Assembly (NCBI GenBank): GCA_049653005.1
Contig: JBASFL010000065.1
Location: forward strand, 108,901-172,900
Length of the DNA stretch: 64,000 bases
From: UBA2334 sp049653005
GTDB lineage: Bacteria > Pseudomonadota > Gammaproteobacteria > Burkholderiales > Burkholderiaceae_C
Direction: 5' to 3'
A program made the position numbers and the translations under genes. This document shows, one piece after another, positions 1 to 8,720 of the stretch. Each line of letters opens with the position of its first letter. Within the stretch, counting starts at the first letter, position 1. The notes under the pieces were generated by a model. The model worked only from the letters and a program-made list of their open reading frames with translations. It made no database searches and was not told the origin of the DNA.

Positions 1-1359
1 GGCCTCGCCACGGCCTTGGGCCAGGGCTTGGGCCTGTGCACGCAGGTTCAGGTTGACCACGCGGTGGTGCTCGGCGGCAAAAGGCAGATCGGCCAGGGCC
101 ACGTCTTCGCTTTCCACGCCCACAAACTCCACCGGCACGCGGTGCTGGCCCTGGTGCAGCAGCTGGAAGTAGGCGTGTTGCCCGTCAATGCCCAGCCCGC
201 CCCACACGATGGGGCCGGTGCCCACGGTGCAGGCCGTGCCGTCCAGGTGGGTGCGTTTGCCGTTGCTCTCCATGTCCATTTGCTGCACAAACGGCGCAAA
301 CCGCGCCAGGCGGCTGGGGTAGGTGGACAGCAGCTGCGTGGGGCAGCCCAGGAAGTTGCGGTTCCAGACGCCCAGCAGGCCCATCAGCACCGGCAGGTTG
401 GACTCTGGCGGCGCGGTGCGGAAGTGTTCGTCCATGGCGTGGCCACCGGCCAAAAACTCGCGGAACGCGGTGCTGCCAATGGCCAGTGCCAGCGGCAGGC
501 CCAGCGCCGACCACACCGAGTAGCGTCCGCCCACCCAGTCCCAGAACGTGAAGGTGTGCCCGGGCAGGTAGCCTGCGGTGGCTGATCGCTGGGGCGCGGC
601 GGTGATGGCCACCAGGTGCTTGCCCTGGTGCTCGGTGGCAATGCCCCCATCGGCCAGCCAGCGGCGGGCCGAGGCGGCGTTGGTGAGGGTTTCTTGCGTG
701 GTGAAGGTTTTGGACGACACCACCACCAGCGTGCGCGCGGGGTTCAGGCGGCGCAGCACGCTGTGCAGGGCCCAGGCGTCGGGGTTGCTGACGTAATGAA
801 CATTTACGTCGGGTGTGCCCGCGCTGGGCGCGGCCAGGTGGGCCAGCGCCTCGGTGGCCATGCGGGGCCCCAGGTCTGAGCCGCCAATGCCGATGTTCAC
901 CACGTCGGTGAGCGTTTCGCCCGTGTGGCCTTTCAGCTGGCCGCTGCGCAGCGCGTCGGCAAAGGCGCACACGCGGCTCAGTTCGGCCTGCACATCGGCG
1001 TGCACGTCTGCGCCCCAGGGGCCCACGGTGTCGGGTGCGCCGCGCAGGGCCACGTGCAGCACGGCACGGTCTTCGGTGGTGTTGAGGTGGGCACCGGCAA
1101 ACATCGCATCACGCTGCTGCGCCACCCCGGCTTGTTGGGCCAGGGCCTGCAGCTGTGCCATGACGGCACCGTTGACCGCTTGGCGGGTGAAGTCCAGCCG
1201 AATGCCGGTGCCGTGGGCGGCCACGGGGGCGGGGCGGTCAGCGGGGGCCGCCAGCAATTCGCGCAGGTGGGGCAGGCCTTGGGCGGCCAAAGTTTGCAAG
1301 GCGTTCCAGGCGGGCAGTGCGGTGGGGGTGCTGACGGGGCGGTGGGCGGTGGCGTTCAT
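1..1359 (-). CDS. pgi: Glucose-6-phosphate isomerase (3' end beyond window)
   Basis: Interconverts fructose-6-phosphate and glucose-6-phosphate in the cytoplasm. The frame is open from an ATG at 1359 to the first base of the window, giving 453 codons and no stop. About 70-100 C-terminal residues are therefore missing compared with the usual 520-550. The phosphosugar-binding signature GIGGSDLGP is clear, followed by SSKTFTTQET and later FWDWVGGRYSVWSALGL, all typical of the family. The gene lies 87 bp downstream of eda on the same strand, at the distal end of the fructokinase-zwf-pgl-edd-eda series. There it would feed fructose-6-phosphate from the fructokinase into the Entner-Doudoroff route. 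Identity is certain; only the C-terminus is unseen. Confidence 0.96.
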   Translation of the reverse strand, partial: MNATAHRPVSTPTALPAWNALQTLAAQGLPHLRELLAAPADRPAPVAAHGTGIRLDFTRQAVNGAVMAQLQALAQQAGVAQQRDAMFAGAHLNTTEDRAVLHVALRGAPDTVGPWGADVHADVQAELSRVCAFADALRSGQLKGHTGETLTDVVNIGIGGSDLGPRMATEALAHLAAPSAGTPDVNVHYVSNPDAWALHSVLRRLNPARTLVVVSSKTFTTQETLTNAASARRWLADGGIATEHQGKHLVAITAAPQRSATAGYLPGHTFTFWDWVGGRYSVWSALGLPLALAIGSTAFREFLAGGHAMDEHFRTAPPESNLPVLMGLLGVWNRNFLGCPTQLLSTYPSRLARFAPFVQQMDMESNGKRTHLDGTACTVGTGPIVWGGLGIDGQHAYFQLLHQGQHRVPVEFVGVESEDVALADLPFAAEHHRVVNLNLRAQAQALAQGRGEA

Positions 1360-1446
1360 GGCGGTGGCGGCACGTGCCGCTGGCTGGGGTATATCGGGTT
1401 TCGATCGGCAGTATGCCAACGGCGCGTGGCCGCAAGGGGCAAAGTC

Positions 1447-2082
1447 TCAGGCTGTGCGGGCGGCGTCGGTGGCTTCTTGCGCCAGGCGGGTGATGCGCGT
1501 CCAGTCGCCTGCTGCCAGTGCGTCGGCCGGGGTGAGCCAGCTGCCGCCGACCATGGCCACGTTTTTCAGGGCCAGAAAGCTGGCCATGTTTTGCAGGCTC
1601 ACGCCGCCGGTGGGGCAAAAGCGCACGTCGCCCAGCGGGCCGCCCAGGGCTTGCAGCATGGCCAGGCCACCGGCTTGCGCGGCGGGGAACAGCTTCATCA
1701 GGCCAAAACCCAGGTCGCGGGCGGTCATCACTTCGCTGGGTGTCATCACGCCGGGCACAAAGGGCAGCCGGGCGGCGCGCACGGCGTCCACCAGCGCGGG
1801 GGTGCAGCCGGGCGACAGGGCGAAGCGCGCCCCGGCGTCCACCACGCGTTGCACGTCGGCCACGCGGGTGACGGTGCCGGCGCCCAGGTGCATTTCGGGC
1901 ACGGCGCGGGCCACGGCTTCGATGGCGGCCAGCCCAGCGTCGGTGCGCAGGGTGATTTCCATCACGTCAATGCCACCGGCCAGCAGGGCGTGGGCCAGGG
2001 GCACGGCCTGAGCGGCGTCGGTCAGAGCGATGACGGGCACCACGCGGGAGGTGAAGGCGGGCAGGGCGAGGGTTGTGTTCAT
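1447..2082 (-). CDS. eda: KDPG aldolase (2-dehydro-3-deoxy-phosphogluconate aldolase)
   Basis: Cleaves 2-keto-3-deoxy-6-phosphogluconate to pyruvate and glyceraldehyde-3-phosphate, the last step of the Entner-Doudoroff pathway. The protein has 211 residues, normal for this class I aldolase. The Schiff-base lysine is K130 in GLMKLFPA, and the catalytic glutamate is E42 in VMEITLRT. The phosphate-binding stretch FCPTGGVS follows near the C-terminus. It lies downstream of edd with a 65-bp gap that holds one copy of the interspersed repeat. Gene order edd-eda matches the canonical operon. Confidence 0.96.
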   Translation of the reverse strand: MNTTLALPAFTSRVVPVIALTDAAQAVPLAHALLAGGIDVMEITLRTDAGLAAIEAVARAVPEMHLGAGTVTRVADVQRVVDAGARFALSPGCTPALVDAVRAARLPFVPGVMTPSEVMTARDLGFGLMKLFPAAQAGGLAMLQALGGPLGDVRFCPTGGVSLQNMASFLALKNVAMVGGSWLTPADALAAGDWTRITRLAQEATDAARTA

Positions 2083-2094
2083 GGTTTTTAAGTG

Positions 2095-2136
2095 AAATAG
2101 GCCTCCAGCGCTTGCTGGTATTGCGTTTTAAGCTAT
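2095..2136 (-). repeat. Interspersed repeat, copy 1 (edd-eda gap)
   Basis: Read on the minus strand, the element starts with ATAGC, has a variable spacer and ends in ACCAGCAAGCGCTGGAGGCC plus TATTT. It fills most of the 65-bp gap between edd and eda. The core contains the small palindrome CCAGCAAGCGCTGG and could form a hairpin in the edd-eda mRNA. Similar units occur at seven other places in the window. Confidence 0.8.
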
Positions 2137-2147
2137 GAGTTAAAAGA

Positions 2148-3989
2148 TCAACCCCACAGCGGGGACGCGCCGGTTTCGGCGGTGCTGGCGTGGGCGCGGA
2201 ACAGGCCAAACAGCTCGCGCCCGGTGCCGTGGGCGTTGGCCGACAGGTCGGGGTGCACCACGGTTCGTGCGGCCAGGGTGGCGGCGTCCACCTCCAGCGT
2301 CAGCACACCGGCGTCGCAGTCCAGGCTCACCATGTCGCCGTTGTGCACCTTGGCAATGGGGCCGTTGCCCAGTGCCTCGGGGCTGAGGTGGATGGCGGCG
2401 GGCACCTTGCCCGATGCGCCCGACATGCGGCCATCGGTCACCAGCGCCACTTTGAAGCCCTGGTCTTGCAGGTTGGCCAGCGGGGGGGTGAGTTTGTGCA
2501 GCTCGGGCATGCCGTTGGCGCGGGGGCCCTGGTAGCGCACCACGGCCACAAAGTCTTTGTTCAGTTGGCCTGCGTTGTACAGGGCCAGCAGCTCCTGCTG
2601 GTCGGCCACCACCACGGCGGGGGCGCGCACCACGCGGTGCTCGGGGGCCACGGCAGACACCTTCACCACGCTGCGGCCCAGGTTGCCTTGCAGCAGGCGC
2701 AGGCCGCCGTCGGCGCTGAAGGGGTGGCTGGCGGGGCGCAGCACGCTGTCGTCGCCCGATTGGGCGGGCACGTCGCGCCAGGCCAGTTGGCCATCGTTCA
2801 GCCAGGGCTCTTGGGTGTAGGCGTGCAGGCCCTGGCCCATGGCGGTGGCCACGTCGGCGTGCAGCAGGCCCACGGCCAGCAGCTCGCGCATCAAGAAGCC
2901 CATGCCGCCTGCGGCCTGGAAGTGGTTCACATCGGCCTTGCCATTGGGGTACACGCGGGCCAGCAGGGGCACGGCGGCCGACAGTTGGGCAAAGTCGTCC
3001 CAGTCGATCACGATGCCGGCCGCCCGGGCCATGGCCACCAGGTGCAGGGTGTGGTTGGTGCTGCCGCCGGTGGCGAGCAGGCCCACCATGCCGTTGACGA
3101 TGGTTTTTTCGGTGACGACTTCGCTCAAGGGCAGGCGGGGGGCGGCGGATTCACCCATGCCAGTCAGCACGGTGGCGCGGCGCACGGCCTCGAACGTGAG
3201 GGCCTCGCGCAGCGGGGTGCCGGGGTTGACGAAGCTGGAGCCGGGCAGGTGCAGGCCCATGATTTCCATCAGCATCTGGTTGCTGTTGGCCGTGCCGTAA
3301 AAGGTGCAGGTGCCGGCCGAGTGGTAGGCCTGGCTTTCGGCTTCCAGCAGCGCTTCGCGGCTGACTTCGCCCTTGGCGTATTGCTGGCGCACCTTGCTTT
3401 TGGCGTCGTTGCTGAGGCCCGATGTCATGGGCCCGGCGGGTACAAACACGGTGGGCAGGTGGCCAAATTGCAGCGCCCCCATGAACAGGCCGGGCACGAT
3501 TTTGTCGCACACGCCCAGAAACAAAGCGGCGTCAAACACGTTGTGCGACAGCGCCACGGCGGTGGCCAGTGCAATCACGTCGCGGCTGAACAGGCTCAGC
3601 TCCATGCCCGCCGCGCCTTGGGTGATGCCGTCGCACATGGCGGGCACGCCACCGGCCACCTGGGCGGTGGCACCGCAGGCGCGGGCGGCGGCGCGGATGG
3701 CCTCGGGGTAGTGCTCGTAAGGCTGGTGGGCCGACAGCATGTCGTTGTAGGCCGTGACCACGCCCAGGTGCGGCGCGCGCACCTCTTTCACCTGCAGCAC
3801 CTGGCGTTTGTCGGTGTCGGGCATGGCGGCAAAGGCGTGGGCCATGTTGGCGCAGCCCATGCCGTGGCGCTGGGTGCCGGCCTTGCTCTGGGCGGCCATG
3901 CTGGCCAGGTAGGCGGCGCGGGTGGGCGCACTGCGCTCGGTGATGCGGCGGGTGACGGCGGCCAGGGTGTCGTTCAGCGGGGCGTTCAT
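2148..3989 (-). CDS. edd: Phosphogluconate dehydratase
   Basis: Dehydrates 6-phosphogluconate to KDPG and needs an iron-sulfur cluster; it is a member of the IlvD/Edd family. The 613 residues fit Edd (about 600-610). Conserved cysteines stand at C119 (MCDGITQG), C161 (GVCDKIVPG) and C228 (GTCTFYGTANSNQ). The last two correspond best to the cluster ligands known in the family. GTCTFYGTANSNQMLMEIMG is diagnostic of Edd/IlvD. It lies 104 bp downstream of pgl and 65 bp upstream of eda on the same strand. A repeat copy lies just upstream of its start, so it may have its own transcript start or an mRNA processing site there. Confidence 0.96.
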   Translation of the reverse strand: MNAPLNDTLAAVTRRITERSAPTRAAYLASMAAQSKAGTQRHGMGCANMAHAFAAMPDTDKRQVLQVKEVRAPHLGVVTAYNDMLSAHQPYEHYPEAIRAAARACGATAQVAGGVPAMCDGITQGAAGMELSLFSRDVIALATAVALSHNVFDAALFLGVCDKIVPGLFMGALQFGHLPTVFVPAGPMTSGLSNDAKSKVRQQYAKGEVSREALLEAESQAYHSAGTCTFYGTANSNQMLMEIMGLHLPGSSFVNPGTPLREALTFEAVRRATVLTGMGESAAPRLPLSEVVTEKTIVNGMVGLLATGGSTNHTLHLVAMARAAGIVIDWDDFAQLSAAVPLLARVYPNGKADVNHFQAAGGMGFLMRELLAVGLLHADVATAMGQGLHAYTQEPWLNDGQLAWRDVPAQSGDDSVLRPASHPFSADGGLRLLQGNLGRSVVKVSAVAPEHRVVRAPAVVVADQQELLALYNAGQLNKDFVAVVRYQGPRANGMPELHKLTPPLANLQDQGFKVALVTDGRMSGASGKVPAAIHLSPEALGNGPIAKVHNGDMVSLDCDAGVLTLEVDAATLAARTVVHPDLSANAHGTGRELFGLFRAHASTAETGASPLWG

Positions 3990-4013
3990 GGCGTGTTTGA
4001 TGTGTGTTTTGTG

Positions 4014-4060
4014 ATAGCTGTAAAGGCAATACCAGCAAGCGGTAGAGGCCTTTTTTTTTT
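4014..4060 (+). repeat. Interspersed repeat, copy 2 (pgl-edd gap)
   Basis: Begins ATAGCTGTAAAGGC, continues AATACCAGCAAGCGGTAGAGGCC and ends in a run of ten T. It lies between the start of edd and the end of pgl, in the opposite orientation to copy 1. Copies 1 and 2 therefore bracket edd as inverted repeats. Confidence 0.75.
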
Positions 4061-4093
4061 GAATTTCGGTGTCAGGGCTGCTTCAGGGCCACT

Positions 4094-4867
4094 TCAGGGC
4101 GACAACCACACCGCCACTGGGGTCCGCGCCTGGCACAGCAGCAGCGACACCGGCAGCTCGGCCGTGGCGGCCTGGCGCGCCTGGGCGTACACCGCCTGTT
4201 TGGCCGCGCCCGACAGGGGCAGGCACACATGGCGGGCGGCCAGCAGGGTGCTCAGGCTGAGCGTGAGGCGGGCGTGGTGGGCTTTGTTCAGCACGGGGTC
4301 GGGCAACACCCAGGCGCAGCGGGCCGGGGTGGTCAGCGCTTCGCCCAGGCCTGGCGCGCCGGGGAAGAACGAGGCCGTGTGCGCGTCCAGTCCCATGCCC
4401 AGCACGGCCACGTCCAGCGGCCAGGGCAGGGGGGCCAGGCGGGCTTCGGCGGCCAGGCGCAGGCGCAACACGTCGGGGTTGGGTTGGAGGGCGGTCAGGG
4501 GGCCCAGCTCGCCGTTGACCAAGGGCAGCCAGCGTGCCGCAGCGGCCTGGCCTTGCAGCAGGTGTTCGTGCACCAGGCGGGCGTTGCTGTCGGCGTGGGT
4601 GGGGGGCACGCAGCGTTCGTCCACCAGCAGCACCGTGATGTGCGGCCAGGCGTGGGCCAGCAGCGGCTGGGCGGCCAGGGCCTGAAACAGTGCCACGGGC
4701 GATTTGCCGCCCGACACAGCCAGCAAGGCAGTGCCCCGCTCGGCCACGGCGGTGGACAGGCGCTGCGCAATGTCTTGCGCCAGGGCCTGGGCCAGCTGGC
4801 GCTCGTCGGGCAGGTGGTGTTCGGTCAGTGCCGTGGGGGCGGCGGGTTTGAACAGGGCAGCGGTCAT
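4094..4867 (-). CDS. pgl: 6-phosphogluconolactonase
   Basis: Hydrolyses 6-phosphoglucono-lactone to 6-phosphogluconate. The open frame runs upstream into zwf antisense, but the start is the ATG at 4867, two bases after the zwf stop, giving 257 residues. This matches the DevB/SOL family length. Family motifs are LLAVSGGKSPVALFQAL near residue 50, VDERCVPPTHADSN, and GMGLDAHTASFFPG near residue 160. The G-DGHTASLFP motif of the family is altered here to GLDAHTASFFPG. Tight coupling to zwf fits co-translation in a single operon. Confidence 0.93.
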   Translation of the reverse strand: MTAALFKPAAPTALTEHHLPDERQLAQALAQDIAQRLSTAVAERGTALLAVSGGKSPVALFQALAAQPLLAHAWPHITVLLVDERCVPPTHADSNARLVHEHLLQGQAAAARWLPLVNGELGPLTALQPNPDVLRLRLAAEARLAPLPWPLDVAVLGMGLDAHTASFFPGAPGLGEALTTPARCAWVLPDPVLNKAHHARLTLSLSTLLAARHVCLPLSGAAKQAVYAQARQAATAELPVSLLLCQARTPVAVWLSP

Positions 4868-4869
4868 GC

Positions 4870-6345
4870 TCAGGACTCTTCCACCCAGGCCATGTTTTCG
4901 CGGGCCATCAGCGCCGACGATGCCGCTGGGCCCCAGCTGCCGGCGGTGTAGGGCTTGGGTTTTTCGTCCAGCGCGGTCCAACCGTCCATGATGGGCTCCA
5001 CCCATTTCCAGGCGGCTTCCAGCTCGTCGCGGCGCATGAAGTGCGTCAGGCGGCCGCGAATCACGTCGATCAGCAGGCGCTCGTAGGCTTCGGAGCGGCG
5101 GCCGCTGAAGGCCGATTCCAGGTCCAGGTTCAGGCTGACGGGGCGCAGGCGCATGCCGCTGCCGGGCTCTTTGGCCATCATTTGCAGCTGCACATGCTCT
5201 TCGGGCTGCAGGCGGATGCACAGGCGGTTGGTTTGCTGGCGCGGTGCGTCGGGGAACAGCGCAAACGGCATGGCCGCGAACTCCACCACGATTTCCGACG
5301 AACGTTCGTGCATGCGTTTGCCGGTGCGCAAGAAGAAGGGCACGTTGGCCCAGCGCCAGTTGTTGATGTAGGCCTTCAGCGCCACAAAGGTTTCGGTGTG
5401 GCTGTCTTCGGGCACGTTGTCTTCTTGCAGGTAGCCCACGGCAGCCTCGCCTTTGACGGCACCTTCGGTGTACTGGCCGCGCACGGTGTCGCGCGCCACA
5501 TCGGCTTGGGTCATGGGGCGCAGCGAGCGCAGCACCTTGAGTTTTTCGTCGCGCACGGCGTCGGGGTCGAGCGACACGGGGGGCTCCATGGCCACGATGC
5601 ACAGCAGCTGCAGCAGGTGGTTTTGAATCATGTCGCGCATGGCGCCGGTGCCGTCGTAAAACCCGGCGCGGCTGCCCACGCCCACCGACTCGGCCACGGT
5701 GATTTGCACACTTTTGATGTGTGGGCCGCGCCACAGGGGCTCGAAAATGCTGTTGCCAAAGCGCAGCACCATCAGGTTTTGCACCGTTTCTTTGCCCAGG
5801 TAGTGGTCGATGCGGAAGATCTGGTGCTCGGCGAAGTAACGGCCCACGTCGTTGTTGATTTGCTGGGCCGAGGCCAGGTCGTGGCCCAGCGGTTTCTCCA
5901 GCACCACGCGGCTGTTGCCGTTCACCAGGCCCGCTGTGGTGAGGTGGGCGCAAATGCCGGTGAACAGGGCGGGGGCGGTGGCCAGGTAATACACCCGGTC
6001 GCTGCCCGGTTGCAGGGCGGCGCCCAGCTTGTCGTAAGCGGCGGCGTCGGTGGCGTCGAGGCTGACGTACACCAGCAGGTTCAAAAACCGCTGCCAGGCA
6101 CCGGGCTCGCGGTTTTTCTCGGGAATGAAGGGCTGGCAGCGGCTGCTGACAAAGGCCACAAATTCTTCGTGGCTCCAGGCCTGGCGGCCCAGCGCCACGA
6201 TGCGGGTTTGTTCGGGCAGGTTGCCGTGCGAGTGCGCCATGTACAGCGCGGGCAGCAGCTTGCGCAGCGAAAGGTCGCCCACGCCACCAAAAATCACCAT
6301 GTCAAGCACGGCGGGCAGGGGGTGGGAACGGTCGGCAGTGGTCAT
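4870..6345 (-). CDS. zwf: Glucose-6-phosphate 1-dehydrogenase
   Basis: Oxidises glucose-6-phosphate to the lactone with NADP or NAD. With the ATG at 6345 the protein has 491 residues, the usual size; the frame extends upstream but the N-terminus MTTADRSHPLPAVLDMVIFGG fits the family. The dinucleotide loop is FGGVGDLSLRKLLPALY, with GGVGDLS where many members have GASGDLA. The active-site signature RIDHYLGKE is intact near residue 185. It is followed two bases later by pgl, and 79 bp separate it from the upstream fructokinase on the same strand. Confidence 0.96.
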   Translation of the reverse strand: MTTADRSHPLPAVLDMVIFGGVGDLSLRKLLPALYMAHSHGNLPEQTRIVALGRQAWSHEEFVAFVSSRCQPFIPEKNREPGAWQRFLNLLVYVSLDATDAAAYDKLGAALQPGSDRVYYLATAPALFTGICAHLTTAGLVNGNSRVVLEKPLGHDLASAQQINNDVGRYFAEHQIFRIDHYLGKETVQNLMVLRFGNSIFEPLWRGPHIKSVQITVAESVGVGSRAGFYDGTGAMRDMIQNHLLQLLCIVAMEPPVSLDPDAVRDEKLKVLRSLRPMTQADVARDTVRGQYTEGAVKGEAAVGYLQEDNVPEDSHTETFVALKAYINNWRWANVPFFLRTGKRMHERSSEIVVEFAAMPFALFPDAPRQQTNRLCIRLQPEEHVQLQMMAKEPGSGMRLRPVSLNLDLESAFSGRRSEAYERLLIDVIRGRLTHFMRRDELEAAWKWVEPIMDGWTALDEKPKPYTAGSWGPAASSALMARENMAWVEES

Positions 6346-6424
6346 GGTGTGCGGTGTGTGAGTTACCTTGTTATTTATTTTTAATGAAATAAAGTTACAA
6401 GGCAAGTTCTTTCTGAAGGGCGTG

Positions 6425-7429
6425 TCAACGCAAGCTGCAGGCCGGTGCGGCCACGGCCAGGCGGGCCAGCACGTCGGCGCGGCTGGGCGGCTGGCAACCG
6501 GCTTGCTCGCAGTTGAGCGATGCGCTGGCCACGCCCCAGCGCAGCAGCTCTTGCAGGTGGGCATCTGTCAGCGCCAGCTGGTGGGGCAGCACGTTCGCTT
6601 GCGCCGCCTGGGCCACCCAGGCGTTCACCAGGCCCGCCAGGAAGCAGTCGCCCGCGCCCACCGTGTCTTTCACCTGCACCGGCGTGGTTTCGGTGGCGTG
6701 CCAGGCGCGGCCGTCGGCGGTCAGCAACACGGCGCCTTTGGCGCCCAGGGTCAGCGCCATGAGGGCGGCGCCGGTGTGTTGCATCAGTTCGCGGGCGGCG
6801 GCCACGGGGTCGGCGTGGGTGTAGCCCATGCACACCAGGTCGTCGTCGCTGGCCTTCACCAGGTGGGCCTGGCGCAGGGCGCCCATCACGCTGGCGGTGT
6901 AGCGCTGGGTGTCGGGCACCACGGCGGGGCGCAGGTTGGCGTCCACCACCACGGTTTTGCCTGCGGCGCGCATGGCTTGCAGCCAGGGCTGGTAGATGCC
7001 GGTGTCGTCGGGCAGCAGGGCCAGGCAGCCGGTGCACACCAGTTGCAGCGCGGGCAGGGCCTGGCACAGCGCGGTCAGTTGCGCGGCAGAGGTCTGGCGG
7101 TCGGCCACGCCCTCGCGGTAGAAGCCATAACTGGCCTTGCCCTGGGCGTCCACCCCCACCACGGCCAGCGAGGTGGGCTGGGCCACGGTGTTGTCGGCGG
7201 GCATGTGCACCCCTGCGGCCACCAGCGCGCGGCGCAGGCCCTGGCCAAAGGTGTCGGCCGACAGGGGGTTCAGGTATTGCGTGGGCACGCCGCCCAGGCC
7301 CAGGGCGCGCGCCAGGTTGTAAACCGCGCCGCCGTCGTGGGGCATCAGCGAGCCATCGGGCTGAAAAATCATGTCCATCAGCGCCTCACCGGCGGCGACC
7401 ACTTTCACGTTTGTGTTGGGGTTTTCCAT
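6425..7429 (-). CDS. PfkB-family sugar kinase, probable fructokinase
   Basis: Ribokinase/PfkB-family kinase of 334 residues if started at the ATG at 7429 (MENPNTNVKVVAAGEALMDM); a longer frame to 7492 exists but has no family-like sequence. The N-terminal glycine motif GGAVYNLARALGLGG and the C-terminal ATP/anion-hole motif DTVGAGDCFLAGL, with its catalytic Asp, are both present. It is first in the leftward series kinase-zwf-pgl-edd-eda-pgi and is divergent from a fructose-type ABC importer. It most likely phosphorylates imported fructose to fructose-6-phosphate, which pgi converts to the zwf substrate. The exact sugar is inferred from context; another ketose or 2-keto-sugar cannot be excluded. 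Confidence 0.82.
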   Translation of the reverse strand: MENPNTNVKVVAAGEALMDMIFQPDGSLMPHDGGAVYNLARALGLGGVPTQYLNPLSADTFGQGLRRALVAAGVHMPADNTVAQPTSLAVVGVDAQGKASYGFYREGVADRQTSAAQLTALCQALPALQLVCTGCLALLPDDTGIYQPWLQAMRAAGKTVVVDANLRPAVVPDTQRYTASVMGALRQAHLVKASDDDLVCMGYTHADPVAAARELMQHTGAALMALTLGAKGAVLLTADGRAWHATETTPVQVKDTVGAGDCFLAGLVNAWVAQAAQANVLPHQLALTDAHLQELLRWGVASASLNCEQAGCQPPSRADVLARLAVAAPACSLR

Positions 7430-7583
7430 AAGTAAATCCAGTTGATTTAATAAGCTGACCGCGAATATAGTTGCGCCGTGTCTGAACAACAAGCGTGGAT
7501 TTCCCTGATAAACAGGTGTCCACGCCCCACCAGGCCCACCGCGTGTTTTTCATTTCCGCACATTTTTCCAATCGGAGACTTCC
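7430..7583. promoter_or_regulatory. Divergent control region, fructokinase / ABC importer
   Basis: This 154-bp gap separates the divergent kinase and importer genes. It holds an AT-rich inverted repeat TAAATC-N5-GATTTA at 7433-7449, directly beside the kinase start. A second inverted repeat, GCGTGGA-N19-TCCACGC, lies at 7493-7525. A good Shine-Dalgarno (CGGAGA, 7575-7580) precedes the ATG at 7584. Either inverted repeat is a plausible target for the ROK regulator encoded at 10919; no binding data are visible from sequence. Confidence 0.4.
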
Positions 7584-8582
7584 ATGACTTTTGCCCGCAC
7601 CCTGACCCTCAGCGCCCTGGCCCTGGCCACCTCTGCCGCTTTCGCTGCCGAACCCGTGATCGGCCTGATCACCAAAACCGAAAGCAACCCTTTCTTCGTG
7701 AAAATGAAAGAGGGCGCTGACGCCGAGGCCAAGAAACTGGGTGCCAAGCTGCTGAGCGCTGCGGGCAAAACCGACGGCGACAACGCCGGCCAAGTCACCG
7801 CCATGGAAAACATGATTGCCGCCGGTGCCAAAACCATCCTGATCACCCCCAGCGATGCCAAGGCCATCATCCCCGCCATCAAAAAGGCCCAGGGCCAAGG
7901 CGTGATGGTCATTGCCCTCGACAGCCCCACCGACCCCGCCACCGCCGTGGACGGCCTGTTTGCCACCGACAACTACAAAGCCGGTGTGTTGATCGGCCAA
8001 TACGCCAAAGCCGCCCTGGGCAACAAAAAGGCCGTGATTGCCACGCTCGACCTGTTTCCCGGCCATCCCGTGGGTGCACAGCGCCACAACGGCTTCCTGA
8101 AGGGATTTGGCCTGACCGCCCCCGATGCCAAGAGCAACGAACTCGGTGGCAAAGCCGCTGGCGTGGTGTGCATGGCCGACAGCTTCGGTGACGCCGCCAA
8201 AGGCCAGACCGGCATGGAAAACTGCCTGCAAAAGAACCCTGGCATCAACCTGGTTTACACCATCAACGAACCCGCTGCTGCCGGTGCCTACAAGGCGCTG
8301 AAGGCCGCTGGCAAGGAAAAAGACGTGGTCATCGTGTCGGTGGACGGCGGCTGTGCCGGTGTGAAAGACGTGGGCGCGGGCGTGATTGCCGCCACCAGCC
8401 AGCAATACCCCCTGCGCATGGCCGCCATGGGTGTGGCCGCGGGCGTGGAATACGCCAAAACCGGCAAGAAAGTGGCCGGTTACACCGACACCGGCGTGAC
8501 CCTGATTGCCAACAAGGCCGTGGCCGGTGTGGACAGCAAAGACGTGAAAACCGGCATGGACCTGTGCTGGGGCAACAAATAA
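7584..8582 (+). CDS. frcB: Sugar (fructose-type) ABC transporter, periplasmic binding protein
   Basis: A 332-residue periplasmic sugar-binding protein of the ribose/galactose-binding (Peripla_BP_4) type. A typical Sec signal peptide ends at AFAA/EP near residue 22. The mature N-terminus VIGLITKTESNPFF, then DGDNAGQVTAMENMIAAGA, TPSDAKAIIPAIKKA and a late VSVDGGCAGVKDV, follows the FrcB pattern known from rhizobia and Burkholderiales. It is followed by a permease and a single-domain ATPase. The neighbouring fructokinase and Entner-Doudoroff genes support fructose, or a related hexose or ketose, as ligand. Confidence 0.87.
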   Translation: MTFARTLTLSALALATSAAFAAEPVIGLITKTESNPFFVKMKEGADAEAKKLGAKLLSAAGKTDGDNAGQVTAMENMIAAGAKTILITPSDAKAIIPAIKKAQGQGVMVIALDSPTDPATAVDGLFATDNYKAGVLIGQYAKAALGNKKAVIATLDLFPGHPVGAQRHNGFLKGFGLTAPDAKSNELGGKAAGVVCMADSFGDAAKGQTGMENCLQKNPGINLVYTINEPAAAGAYKALKAAGKEKDVVIVSVDGGCAGVKDVGAGVIAATSQQYPLRMAAMGVAAGVEYAKTGKKVAGYTDTGVTLIANKAVAGVDSKDVKTGMDLCWGNK

Positions 8583-8610
8583 GGTCTGAGCCTTTGGCTT
8601 GACCTGCAAC

Positions 8611-8676
8611 GACGGACACCGCCCGCACCAGACGGGCGGGCCGTCACCACTCCCCTGGCCAGCTTGTGGGCCAGGG
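8611..8676 (+). promoter_or_regulatory. Two intercistronic hairpins between binding-protein and permease genes
   Basis: The 138-bp gap after the binding-protein stop has a GC-rich stem CCGCCCG-N7-CGGGCGG (8619-8639). A second stem CCCTGGCC-N8-GGCCAGGG follows at 8653-8676. Neither is followed by a T-run, so they are not classical terminators. In binding-protein operons such stems commonly stabilise the upstream mRNA and lower permease expression. Confidence 0.5.
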
Positions 8677-8720
8677 TGGTGTGGCAGCCTCCTTTTCAAC
8701 AAAACGGATTGGCCTCCGCC

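Noticed and set aside
2190..4685. 831-codon plus-strand open frame over edd and pgl
   Set aside because: The sequence is a low-complexity His/Gly/Ala shadow of edd and pgl on the other strand.
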